Notes under the pieces: model-generated
Told to the model about the DNA's origin: nothing
Seen by the model: the letters and a program-made list of their open reading frames with translations, nothing else
Databases searched by the model: none
Shown here: positions 17,980 to 25,374 of the stretch, piece after piece
Position numbering within the stretch: the stretch's first letter is position 1
Layout of the letters: every line of letters starts with the position of its first letter
Program-made: the position numbers and the translations under genes
From: Mycobacterium nebraskense
Lineage (GTDB): Bacteria > Actinomycetota > Actinomycetes > Mycobacteriales > Mycobacteriaceae
Assembly (NCBI RefSeq): GCF_002102255.1
Contig: NZ_LQPH01000025.1
Coordinates: 1 to 46,490, forward strand
Length of the DNA: 46,490 nucleotides
Direction of reading: 5' to 3'

Positions 17980-18779
17980 CCGCCACCACGAACACGGCCA
18001 AACCGGTGGACCCGCCCTCGGTGGCGCCATTGGCTGCCGACCTCGACGCCGCACTGCGTCGGCTGAAGCTGGCCACGGTGCGTCGTAATGCCGCCGAGGT
18101 GCTGCAGGTGGCCAAGACGCAACGCTGGACCCCTGAGGAGATTCTGCGGACCCTGGTCGAGGCTGAGATCGCTGCCCGGGATGCGTCCAATACCGCTAAC
18201 CGCCTCAAGGCGGCCGCGTTTCCCGTCGCCAAGTCCCTCGACGGCTTCGACGTCACCGGGTCATCGGTCACCCAGGCCACGTTCGACTACCTATCGAGCC
18301 TGGAATGGATTCGGGCCCAACAGAATCTAGCGGTCATCGGTCCGCCCGGCACCGGGAAAAGTCACCTGCTCATCGGCTGCGGACACGCCGCCGTGCACGC
18401 CGGTTTCAAGGTCCGCTACTTCACCGCCGCCGACCTGATCGAGGTGCTCTACCGCGGCCTGGCCGACAACACCGTCGGCAAGATTATCGACACACTGCTG
18501 CGCGCGGACCTCGTCATCTTGGACGAGATCGGCTTCGCCCCGCTCGATGACACCGGCACCCAACTGTTGTTCCGGCTCGTCGCCGCCGGCTACGAGCGCC
18601 GCTCGCTGGCCATCGCCTCGCACTGGCCCTTCGAACAGTGGGGACGATTCCTGCCTGAGCACACCACCGCCGCCAGCATCCTCGACCGGCTACTGCACCA
18701 CGCCACCATCGTCATCACCTCCGGCGAGTCCTACCGGATGCGTCATGCCGACCACAAGAAAGGAGCCAACAAGAGTTAG
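17976..18779 (+). CDS. istB: IstB-like ATPase of the IS21 element
   Basis: The protein has 267 residues. IstB is the AAA+ helper ATPase that directs IstA to target DNA. The Walker A motif is VIGPPGTGKSHLLIGCG, Walker B is LVILDEIGFAPLDD, and the sensor region LAIASHWPFEQWGRF is typical. The C-terminus shows the usual HHATIVITSGESYRMRH ending. The ATG overlaps the istA stop by four bases. The gene is intact and of normal length, so its product could still act with an IstA supplied by another copy of the element. Confidence 0.93.
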   Translation: MTATTNTAKPVDPPSVAPLAADLDAALRRLKLATVRRNAAEVLQVAKTQRWTPEEILRTLVEAEIAARDASNTANRLKAAAFPVAKSLDGFDVTGSSVTQATFDYLSSLEWIRAQQNLAVIGPPGTGKSHLLIGCGHAAVHAGFKVRYFTAADLIEVLYRGLADNTVGKIIDTLLRADLVILDEIGFAPLDDTGTQLLFRLVAAGYERRSLAIASHWPFEQWGRFLPEHTTAASILDRLLHHATIVITSGESYRMRHADHKKGANKS

Positions 18780-18877
18780 CCAATCACCCGCAACGGGGTG
18801 GGGACTTCACGTGGCCACCAGCGGGGACTTCTACTTGGCCATTGACACCCTGCCGGACCTTACACGCGATGTGAGCG

Positions 18878-18894
18878 GCGCCATACGCTGGCGC
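18878..18894. promoter_or_regulatory. Candidate operator upstream of the diiron operon
   Basis: A perfect inverted repeat GCGCCA-TACGC-TGGCGC lies 38 bases upstream of the ATG at 18933, just downstream of the IS21 right flank. It could be a repressor site or a short leader hairpin. No clear -35/-10 pair is seen between the IS end (18847) and the gene. Transcription may therefore have depended on sequences now left of the IS, or start inside it. Confidence 0.4.
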
Positions 18895-18932
18895 TACGAA
18901 TGGATTAGGTCACTAATGTGAAGGATCACCAC

Positions 18933-20117
18933 ATGACCGAGATGCTGACCCAGATGCAGGCGCTTCCCAGTGAAACTCCGCTCGAAGACGAGGCGTTGGC
19001 GGCTTACGAGAAGAAGTTTCGGGAGGACAACACGATTTGGGCTGAGTTGTTGCAGGAGAACCTCGACCGGCTCGGGCGCGGCTCGTTTTCGCTGCACTGG
19101 ATGAACACCGACAAGGCCAATTGGGGTGTTCGCGCGCGCCCGAGTTCGCGGGGGTTGACCTATACCGACATCAACCGCCCGCCAGCCTACGGCACGCTGC
19201 CCGAGCACACGACGTGGCGCAACTTCGCCCCGCGCGGCTCTGTGCGTGAGCCCTATGTTGACCAGATGCCGACCATCGACGCTTATGACATCCTCGACAA
19301 GAAGGAGGCCTGGGCGGACAACGTCATGACGCTGTATGAGGAGGCCAAGGCACGGCAGTGGAACTCCACCAGCGATATTCCGTGGAACGAGCTGGAGCCC
19401 GCCAGTGAGGATCTGGAGAAGGCGGCGTGCCAGCTGGCTACCTCTTTGACGGAGGTTGAGTTCGTCGCCGGTGACTTTCCGTCGCGGTGGGTGTATCGCA
19501 CCTCACCGGATTTCTACGAGGTTAAGAACTTCCTCGTGACGCAGATGATGGACGAGGCCCGCCACATGGAGGTGTTCCGAAAGCGTGCCCTCGCCGGCGG
19601 GGGAGGCTTGTTGCACGCCAGCCCGGCCCTGGAGTGGGCACTGAAGGCGATCCTCGAGTCGCCGAGCCACACCCAGGGCACGTTCCTGCTGAACGTGCTG
19701 GGCGAAGGGCTTGTCCTTACGATTTTCCGGGCCGGGGAGTACCTGTCCAAGACGCATGTCGACAAGGAGATCTTCCGGCGCTGCATGCAGGACGAGGCCC
19801 GTCACGTGTCGTACGGGACCCTGGAATTGAAGAACTTCCTCGACAGCTCGACTGATCGGGAAAAGGCGCTTTCGGATATGCATCGCTTCGCCGATCTTGG
19901 CGAGCAGATCATCCTCACCGCACTGAGCAGTCCCGGGCTGTTGGAACCGCTGGCCGTTCTTATGGGCGGTGGAGTGGACAAGATCGACGAAGGTATGGAG
20001 GGTGTGTCGTTCCTGTGGGGGACGATTATTGAGGAGTACCTGCAGCGCTGTGAGCGGGCCGGGTTTGACCGTCGCGAGAAGGTGACGATCCCCTTGGAGA
20101 TGCCGTGGACGGCGTAA
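18933..20117 (+). CDS. Ferritin-like diiron protein, probable oxygenase component
   Basis: The protein has 394 residues, starting at ATG 18933 because AAGGA lies seven bases upstream; GTG at 18918 is possible. It has the four-helix diiron signature. A first Glu is in ATSLTEVEFVAGDF, then MMDEARHMEVFRKR, a third-helix Glu in LLNVLGEGLVLTIFR, and QDEARHVSYGTLELKNF. The two DEARH boxes are the usual paired E-x-x-H ligands. The 170-residue N-terminal part is not recognised. The family has no assigned reaction that I can name; relatives include rubrerythrin, ribonucleotide-reductase-like and AurF-type enzymes. The adjacent SCP2-like and ferredoxin genes suggest an oxygenase acting on a lipid-like substrate with ferredoxin as electron donor. 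Confidence 0.8.
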   Translation: MTEMLTQMQALPSETPLEDEALAAYEKKFREDNTIWAELLQENLDRLGRGSFSLHWMNTDKANWGVRARPSSRGLTYTDINRPPAYGTLPEHTTWRNFAPRGSVREPYVDQMPTIDAYDILDKKEAWADNVMTLYEEAKARQWNSTSDIPWNELEPASEDLEKAACQLATSLTEVEFVAGDFPSRWVYRTSPDFYEVKNFLVTQMMDEARHMEVFRKRALAGGGGLLHASPALEWALKAILESPSHTQGTFLLNVLGEGLVLTIFRAGEYLSKTHVDKEIFRRCMQDEARHVSYGTLELKNFLDSSTDREKALSDMHRFADLGEQIILTALSSPGLLEPLAVLMGGGVDKIDEGMEGVSFLWGTIIEEYLQRCERAGFDRREKVTIPLEMPWTA

Positions 20118-20557
20118 GTACGAGCGCAGATCTTCCTACCGTTGAGTGGTTCACCAGGCTGGCGGAGGTCAGTAAGGCTGACCTCGCCGAGTTCCGTAAA
20201 CTCGGCGAGGTCGACTGCCGGTTTGCCGTCAACATCTTCGATGGCGGCCCAGATGGGTCTGCGTTGATTGTCCAGCTCACGTTCGACGGCTTCGAGGTGA
20301 GCGAGATCAAAGAGATCAGCGACACAGGGTTGGAGTCGATGGATTTCGTCATCGAAACCGACCGTGATTCGTGGCTGGACATGGTGGACAACATCCGCGC
20401 CGGAGACGGCCGACCGGACCTCGATCACACCCTCAACGCCTTGAGCATGGCGTCGACGCCGATACGGGTCTGGTCATCTGATCCTCTGGGCAAGGACATG
20501 TTTTTCCGCTACAACCAGAGTTTGCAGCATTTCATCAACAAGAGCGCTCGGCTGTGA
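20105..20557 (+). CDS. SCP2-like sterol-carrier-domain protein (first copy)
   Basis: The protein has 150 residues. The GTG at 20105 overlaps the diiron gene by 13 bases, indicating coupling. The pattern SALIVQLTFDGFEVSEIKEI, then MDFVIETDRDSWLDMVDNIR and LDHTLNALSMASTPIRVWSSD, follows the strand-helix order of the SCP2 fold, where a hydrophobic pocket binds lipid or acyl-CoA. Similarity is moderate and divergent from classical SCP2. In this context it may present the substrate to the diiron enzyme. A second, more typical SCP2-like protein is encoded three genes further on. Confidence 0.6.
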   Translation: MDGVSTSADLPTVEWFTRLAEVSKADLAEFRKLGEVDCRFAVNIFDGGPDGSALIVQLTFDGFEVSEIKEISDTGLESMDFVIETDRDSWLDMVDNIRAGDGRPDLDHTLNALSMASTPIRVWSSDPLGKDMFFRYNQSLQHFINKSARL

Positions 20558-20583
20558 GTCGCCGCTGAAGAAAAGGAAAGAGC

Positions 20584-20871
20584 ATGAGCGGCACTCGGCG
20601 AGGCCATTTCTACATCGATGACACGTGCATCGGGTGCGGAGCGTGTGAGCACTCGTGCCCGGGACGGGTCGATGCCATATCCAAGAAGGCCGACGATTTC
20701 CTGGGCCGATTCGTCATCGACCTCGATGAATGCATCGACTGCGGGAAGTGCGTCCCGCTGTGCCCCGTCGATTGTATTCACGACGGGCGGGTCGAGGCGG
20801 CATTTGTCCCGGACAATGGCTACACGAAGATCGGAAAGCTATACGACTGGGCAGCGCGCAAAGATAGCTGA
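20584..20871 (+). CDS. Ferredoxin with two [4Fe-4S] motifs
   Basis: The protein has 95 residues. Two complete CxxCxxCxxxCP clusters are visible, at C15/C18/C21/C25 and C50/C53/C56/C60, so an 8Fe-8S type ferredoxin is expected rather than the 7Fe mycobacterial FdxA type. A strong ribosome binding site (AAGGAAAG) precedes the ATG at 20584. It lies 26 bases after the SCP2-like gene, in the same direction. It is probably the electron carrier for the diiron protein encoded upstream; a reductase is not encoded nearby. The C-terminal tail (PDNGYTKIGKLYDWAARK) is unusual and may be a docking segment. Confidence 0.9.
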   Translation: MSGTRRGHFYIDDTCIGCGACEHSCPGRVDAISKKADDFLGRFVIDLDECIDCGKCVPLCPVDCIHDGRVEAAFVPDNGYTKIGKLYDWAARKDS

Positions 20872-21150
20872 TACATCAAAAGATCCAGGAGCTGAGGGAT
20901 TGGCATCAGATTGGTGGCCGGGGCCACGTGTCGCGCGGCCGCTTGGCGCGGAGGTTGATTCTGACCTCTCTGCCAAAATTCGGACAGGCGATAGCTGTGG
21001 CTTCGACCCACAATGTCAGCTGCCGCATGAGCTCCCGCCGCGTCGCCGTCAGCTTTGCCGATCTATCACGACATCATCATCGTGGTTTTTCGGTCAGACC
21101 TCGCGGCGTCCCGACCATCACCACCCCATCAAATGACTAGGAGTTGTGTC
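20872..21150. other. Intergenic stretch without a recognisable gene
   Basis: About 280 bases separate the ferredoxin from the second SCP2-like gene. No frame gives a recognisable protein and no RNA gene or clear hairpin was seen. The last bases carry the ribosome binding site AGGAG at 21139-21143. Confidence 0.5.
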
Positions 21151-21558
21151 ATGGGCGTTTTCAAAGACGGCGTCGAGGCAACGAAGTACATTGCCGGGAT
21201 CTTCGAGGAGGCGGTGGACGATGAGTCGATCGCCGATCAACTAGCGGCATCCGGTGTTGTGCTGCAGCTCAACTGCTCTGACCCGGATATCCAGGTTACG
21301 GTCGACATGCCTAATAAGAAGGTGTTCACCGGGAACTGTGACATCAAGCCTACCGTAGCGATGTTCATGACCTCTGACATGGCCAACCGGTTTTGGCAGG
21401 GCAACCTCAATCTCGCTGTCGCGCTGGCCAAAGGCCAGGTCCGCGCCAAGGGGCCGGTTCCAAAGATCCTGAAGCTTATTCCCGTCGCCAAGAAGCTTTT
21501 CCCGCGGTACGAGGAGCTGCTGCGGGCTGAGGGCCGTACTGACCTGCTGGTTGTTTGA
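21151..21558 (+). CDS. SCP2 sterol-binding-domain protein (second copy)
   Basis: The protein has 135 residues. The ATG at 21151 is preceded by AGGAG at a proper distance; a longer open frame upstream has no family similarity. It shows an SCP2 pattern: VVLQLNCSDPDIQVTVDMPN, KKVFTGNCDIKPTVAMFMTS, then the typical MANRFWQGNLNLAVALAKGQ and VRAKGPVPKILKLIPVAKKL. These correspond to the helix that lines the lipid tunnel and to the C-terminal region. It probably binds or transfers a hydrophobic substrate, and is the last gene of the diiron-SCP2-ferredoxin set. Confidence 0.82.
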   Translation: MGVFKDGVEATKYIAGIFEEAVDDESIADQLAASGVVLQLNCSDPDIQVTVDMPNKKVFTGNCDIKPTVAMFMTSDMANRFWQGNLNLAVALAKGQVRAKGPVPKILKLIPVAKKLFPRYEELLRAEGRTDLLVV

Positions 21559-21714
21559 CGCGCGTCGACAAGTCGTCAAGCTGTATGGCGTACATCAAGC
21601 TCCTCGAGCGTAGATGTTCGAACGGGCCGGATAAGCGTCGGCCTGGTCGCTGCGACCGGCGTCTTGGTCCGCGCCGCACTTGAAGCCCTGCGCTACTAGG
21701 GTCCTGCGTCTGAA

Positions 21715-21728
21715 ACCCGTTTACGGGT
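21715..21728. terminator. Possible hairpin between convergent genes
   Basis: The perfect repeat ACCCG-TTTA-CGGGT lies between the convergent SCP2-like gene (ends 21558) and the SDR gene (ends 21886). On the minus strand it is followed by TTTC. The stem is short, so a terminator role is weakly supported. Confidence 0.25.
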
Positions 21729-21836
21729 GTGGGGCAGGATTTCGTCGGGGTCATTTTCCATACCTGGGACTGTCTGAACAACGGTGGATCTGATCTTGGT
21801 CTGACACGCCGGGCGTGAGCTTGGCGGGAAGGACTG

Positions 21837-21902
21837 ATGATGTCGGAAACACTCGACTTCGGAATGGCCATTGATCGTCAGCAGACTACTTTCCCGTGCT
21901 GA
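21837..21902 (+). other. Orphan 5' gene fragment with strong ribosome binding site
   Basis: GGAAGG lies upstream of ATGATG at 21837, opening a 21-codon frame (MMSETLDFGMAIDRQQ and five more residues). It stops inside the 3' end of the convergent SDR gene. It looks like the start of a gene or IS transposase cut off by a rearrangement. The family is not recognised. The rest of 21559-21885 holds no gene. Confidence 0.25.
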
Positions 21903-22839
21903 CGACCGACGCCGCCGAATCGGCTCGACGGGGGACAAGTTTGTCCTGGTTCGTGGCGCGCTGGGTGCTCAACAGGCGAGTGCCCAGCCGCTGCAACGCC
22001 TCCACTGAGAATGGTTGTGTCATACGGCGGTTGACAGCGGGGGCAATGCGGAGCATGAAATAGCCCAGCCAGGCCTCGGTGCGCACCGGTACGACCGCGA
22101 GATCAAACCGTACAGCACGCACGGCGGCGCGAGCGACGAGGTCGGGACTCATCGGTGAGATCGGAAACTTCTCGCCAAATTCCTGGAGCTTCTTGGTGAA
22201 CTGTTTTCCTTGTTCGATCAGTTCGTGGTTGACGCCGACAACCACCGCGCGATCACCTATATTGGTATTGATCACACCCGGGCATATCGCGCTGACGCCG
22301 ATGCCTTTCGGTCCGAGCTCGAGCCGCAGGCATTCGGTCAGCATCTTCACGCCCGCTTTGGAAACCGAGTACGGCGACATAACCGGGGTGGGCGTGAATG
22401 CCGCCGCCGAGGCGATATTGACGATATGGCCACCGCCGTGTTCAACCATCTGGGCGCCGAAGAAACGGCACCCATGAACGACGCCCATTAGGTTCACACC
22501 GAGTTGGCGTTCCCAATCCGACGGACGCAGCTCTAAGAACGGGCCGCCCACCAAGATTCCTGCGTTATTGACCAGCACATCGGCGTATCCGTAATCGGCT
22601 AACACGCTGCGAGCGAGCGCCTCCCAGGCATCGGGGTCGATAACATCCAATTGCGCCGCCGACGCGCTGCGGGCATGACCACGGATCATCGCCGTGGTCG
22701 CTTGTGCCGCATCCAGATCGATGTCGGACACCACGACATGGGCGCCGAGCTTGGCAAACCTGATCGCTGTCGCCCGGCCAATACCGCTTGCAGCCCCGGT
22801 GACCACCACCACGCGTGGACGCAACCGATTGACCTTCAC
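21886..22839 (-). CDS. Short-chain dehydrogenase/reductase (SDR)
   Basis: The protein has 317 residues of the classical SDR fold. The cofactor motif is VVVTGAASGIGRATAIRFAK, and an acidic residue after the second strand (VVSDIDLDAA) favours NAD(H). NNAG is present and the catalytic S...YxxxK is in ASAAAFTPTPVMSPYSVSKA. An extended C-terminus of about 60 residues (LGYFMLRIAPAVNRRMTQPF) is common in mycobacterial SDRs. The GTG start overlaps the monooxygenase stop by four bases (22836-22839), so it is the last gene of the minus operon PF10118-PF10118-monooxygenase-SDR. It probably interconverts an alcohol and a ketone, perhaps the ketone used by the neighbouring monooxygenase. Confidence 0.9.
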   Translation of the reverse strand: MKVNRLRPRVVVVTGAASGIGRATAIRFAKLGAHVVVSDIDLDAAQATTAMIRGHARSASAAQLDVIDPDAWEALARSVLADYGYADVLVNNAGILVGGPFLELRPSDWERQLGVNLMGVVHGCRFFGAQMVEHGGGHIVNIASAAAFTPTPVMSPYSVSKAGVKMLTECLRLELGPKGIGVSAICPGVINTNIGDRAVVVGVNHELIEQGKQFTKKLQEFGEKFPISPMSPDLVARAAVRAVRFDLAVVPVRTEAWLGYFMLRIAPAVNRRMTQPFSVEALQRLGTRLLSTQRATNQDKLVPRRADSAASVVSTGK

Positions 22840-24464
22840 GCGTTCTCCTTCCTCATGGCCCCGATCGCACCCGGAAGCTTAACGCCCGTACTGTAGCGGT
22901 AGACATCAAGGTTGTAATGTCGGTTCTGCCAATACATTTCGCCATGCGTCGACGGCCGAAACGGTGAATCGCCCTGGCTGTTGATATAGTAGGTATTCGA
23001 ATCCGCGCAGGTCGGAGTGAACAGAAAGTTCTTTTCCTGGCGCTTCAAACACTTCCGGAAATACTCGTCGTGGACTTCCTGACGTATCTCGCAGACCGTC
23101 GCGCCGCAGCGCTTCGCCTCGGCTATAGCGCGGCTCAGATGAGCCGACGTCGCTTCGATCATCCACAGATATGATCCCAGCACGAAGCCATAAGGCCCAG
23201 TGATGGAGAACATGTTCGGAAATTTGGGAACAGACACGCCTTGATACGACTGGTATCTCTGCTCATACCAGAACCGCCCGAGATCGATGCCGTCGCGCCC
23301 GATGACGGGAAAGGGTGGCACTGCACCCGTATCCCACAGCTTGAACCCGGTCGCGCATATCAACACGTCGACCTCGTGCTCTACACCATCCACTGTCCGC
23401 ACCCCCTTCCTGGTTATGCACTCGATCGCATCGGTGACCAGGCTGACATCTTCGCGGTTGAATGTGCGGAGGTAGTCGTTTGACATCGATGGGCGCTTGC
23501 AGCCCAAGCCATAGTGTGGGATCAGCTTCTCCCGAATTACTGGATCCTCGATTTGCCGACGCATCCAGCGGCGTGTAGCTAGCTCGAGCAGCTGGCGAGT
23601 CCCGTTCACTAGCCACCCTGGACCGACCCACATCCCCGCCATCCCGATCTCAGTTGCGACAGTGCCCACCGTGCGGATAGCCGAGCGGATTCGTTTACGG
23701 CCCAGGACCCATCGGCCGACGGACTTGATCTCCATATCCGGTTTGGGGAACACCCAGATCGGCGTTCGCTGGAAGACGGTCAGATGTTCGACCTCGTCAA
23801 CGATGGCCGGGACAAGCTGGAGCGCCGTGGCGCCCGTGCCGATCACCGCGACGCGCTTACCGGCCAGCACCACGTCGTGATCCCATAGCGCGGTGTGCAC
23901 GAGCGCACCCCCGTACTCGTCCAAACCTGGGATATCGGGCATCTTCGGGCGTTCCAGGCCGCCGACCGCCATTACGACATATCGGCTCGTGATCTCCTGG
24001 TTGCCGGCGGCGGTCAATCGCCATAGACTGTTGTGCTCATCAAACACCGCCGAGGCGACGGTGGTGTTCAACCGAAGCTTCTCACGCAGGCCGTATTGGT
24101 CCACGACGTCATCGGCGTAATCCCGAAGCTCGTCACCCGGAGCGAAGATCCGCGACCAATCACCGCGCTGCTCGTAGGAAAAGCTGTAGACAAACGACGG
24201 AATATCCACCGCCACACCCGGATATGTGTTCGCATGCCAGGTGCCGCCCACCCGATCCCACTTGTCGACGATGACAAAGTCGTGAATACCTCTCCGTTGC
24301 AAGGCGATACCGGCGCCGATACCGCCGAACCCAGCGCCCACAATGACGACGTCATGGTCAGGAGTGACACGCTCGGCAGCAGGTAACTGTTCAATCTCGA
24401 CTTTTGTACTCAATTCGGGCTCGCCGGACTTGCTGCTACTTTTGGTAACCCACAAGGGTGCCAT
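22836..24464 (-). CDS. FAD/NAD(P)H-dependent Baeyer-Villiger-type monooxygenase
   Basis: The protein has 542 residues. The FAD motif is VVIVGAGFGGIGAGIALQ (G43, G45, G48), followed by KWDRVGGTWHANTYPGVAVD, a hallmark of EthA-like and cyclohexanone-type enzymes. A second Rossmann motif for NADPH is VAVIGTGATALQLVPAI. The Baeyer-Villiger fingerprint region reads YGGALVHTALWDHD, close to FxGxxxHxxxW with Tyr for the first Phe. It would insert oxygen into a ketone to give an ester or lactone, which the esterases here could hydrolyse. The ATG at 24464 overlaps the upstream PF10118 gene by 29 bases; TTG at 24413 is an alternative start. Confidence 0.88.
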   Translation of the reverse strand: MAPLWVTKSSSKSGEPELSTKVEIEQLPAAERVTPDHDVVIVGAGFGGIGAGIALQRRGIHDFVIVDKWDRVGGTWHANTYPGVAVDIPSFVYSFSYEQRGDWSRIFAPGDELRDYADDVVDQYGLREKLRLNTTVASAVFDEHNSLWRLTAAGNQEITSRYVVMAVGGLERPKMPDIPGLDEYGGALVHTALWDHDVVLAGKRVAVIGTGATALQLVPAIVDEVEHLTVFQRTPIWVFPKPDMEIKSVGRWVLGRKRIRSAIRTVGTVATEIGMAGMWVGPGWLVNGTRQLLELATRRWMRRQIEDPVIREKLIPHYGLGCKRPSMSNDYLRTFNREDVSLVTDAIECITRKGVRTVDGVEHEVDVLICATGFKLWDTGAVPPFPVIGRDGIDLGRFWYEQRYQSYQGVSVPKFPNMFSITGPYGFVLGSYLWMIEATSAHLSRAIAEAKRCGATVCEIRQEVHDEYFRKCLKRQEKNFLFTPTCADSNTYYINSQGDSPFRPSTHGEMYWQNRHYNLDVYRYSTGVKLPGAIGAMRKENA

Positions 24465-25341
24465 GGGTCCCGAACAGTTCCTGCTGCCACTTGTTCAGCA
24501 GCGCACGGGTGTCGACATCGTCGGGATGAAAGCCGGGTTTCATGTAGATGCGCAGGTCGGCCATCAAACCCTTGAGCAGCGGGCCTCGAAACACAGCACG
24601 CGCTTGACGCGTCACTTTGATCGGATGCCACCCTTTAGGGTCCGTCGCGATGGACAGCAACACGCCGATCGTTATCACCGGGATGGCCAGAACGTATAAA
24701 ACCCCCATCACACCGATGCGAAGCCACTCCGGCCCGCGGACCGACCGGTAAACGTCGAAGGCAACCGATTTGTGCTCCAGCTCTTCCACCGCGTGCCAGT
24801 TGAGCAGGTTTCGCACCTCGGGATCACCAGGGATCTTCTGTAACTCCTCGCCTAGCATTCGCTCAGCCAGCGTGGCAGTGAAGTGTTCAGCCGCTGCAGT
24901 GACCGCCAGGGGTACCCGCGCGGGCAGCAGGTTTTCGATCCGCACCAACAGCCGCTGCCGCCGACTATTGGCATCGAACATGAAAAAACTGACCAGGGGA
25001 TAGCCCCTGTCCACCAATTGCTCGTTGAGCCGGCGGTGTTCCTGCCCATGCACCGACTCCTGACCAATGAATCCGGCCACCCGCTTCTTTAACTCCGGAT
25101 CGGTCACCCGATCGGCGAAGCGCCGGACCGACCTGATAAATAATTCCTCGCCGGGCGGAAATATGCCCGACAGCAACGCCACAAGGTGGCTAAGCACGAT
25201 GTCGCCCTCAACGAAGTGACGCTGCATCGGCTGCGGATCACCGAATGAGAACCGAATCCGGCGAGTTTTCGGATACGCCTTTTTTGCTGGTCTTTCCGGT
25301 GCCATTCCTGTGTTCGCAACTGCTGCGTGACTAGCTACCAT
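24436..25341 (-). CDS. PF10118-type ferritin-like metal-dependent protein (copy 1)
   Basis: The protein has 301 residues of the family annotated as predicted metal-dependent hydrolase (PF10118). Conserved metal-ligand motifs are FIGQESVHGQEHRRLNEQL, TAAAEHFTATLAERML and WHAVEELEHKSVAFDVYR. This E/ExxH arrangement resembles a diiron four-helix protein. Two hydrophobic stretches follow (IGVMGVLYVLAIPVITIGVL), suggesting membrane association. GGAGAG precedes the ATG at 25341. It lies 33 bases after the paralog in the same operon and overlaps the monooxygenase. The biochemical reaction of the family is not established; an oxygenase or desaturase role is inferred from the motif. Confidence 0.82.
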   Translation of the reverse strand: MVASHAAVANTGMAPERPAKKAYPKTRRIRFSFGDPQPMQRHFVEGDIVLSHLVALLSGIFPPGEELFIRSVRRFADRVTDPELKKRVAGFIGQESVHGQEHRRLNEQLVDRGYPLVSFFMFDANSRRQRLLVRIENLLPARVPLAVTAAAEHFTATLAERMLGEELQKIPGDPEVRNLLNWHAVEELEHKSVAFDVYRSVRGPEWLRIGVMGVLYVLAIPVITIGVLLSIATDPKGWHPIKVTRQARAVFRGPLLKGLMADLRIYMKPGFHPDDVDTRALLNKWQQELFGTHGTLVGYQK

Positions 25342-25374
25342 GACACTCTCCTTTGTTTTGAGTGTGGTGGTCGG

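Larger units (their letters stand above)
12170..18847 (+). mobile_element. IS21-family insertion sequence carrying a nested transposon
   Basis: The left end begins TGCCCGTGGCCATG and the right end, read inward, TGTCAATGGCCAAG, matching the TG...CA termini of IS21 elements. Subterminal repeats of the form GTGGCC-n-GTAGAAGTCCCC occur three times at the left (12175-12194, 12199-12218, 12223-12242). Two inverted copies lie at the right (18800-18818, 18823-18842). The flanks carry the direct repeat CCCTGC at 12164-12169 and 18848-18853, a 6-bp target duplication. It encodes istA (interrupted) and istB (intact). Without the nested element it would be about 2.5 kb, the usual size. Confidence 0.88.
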
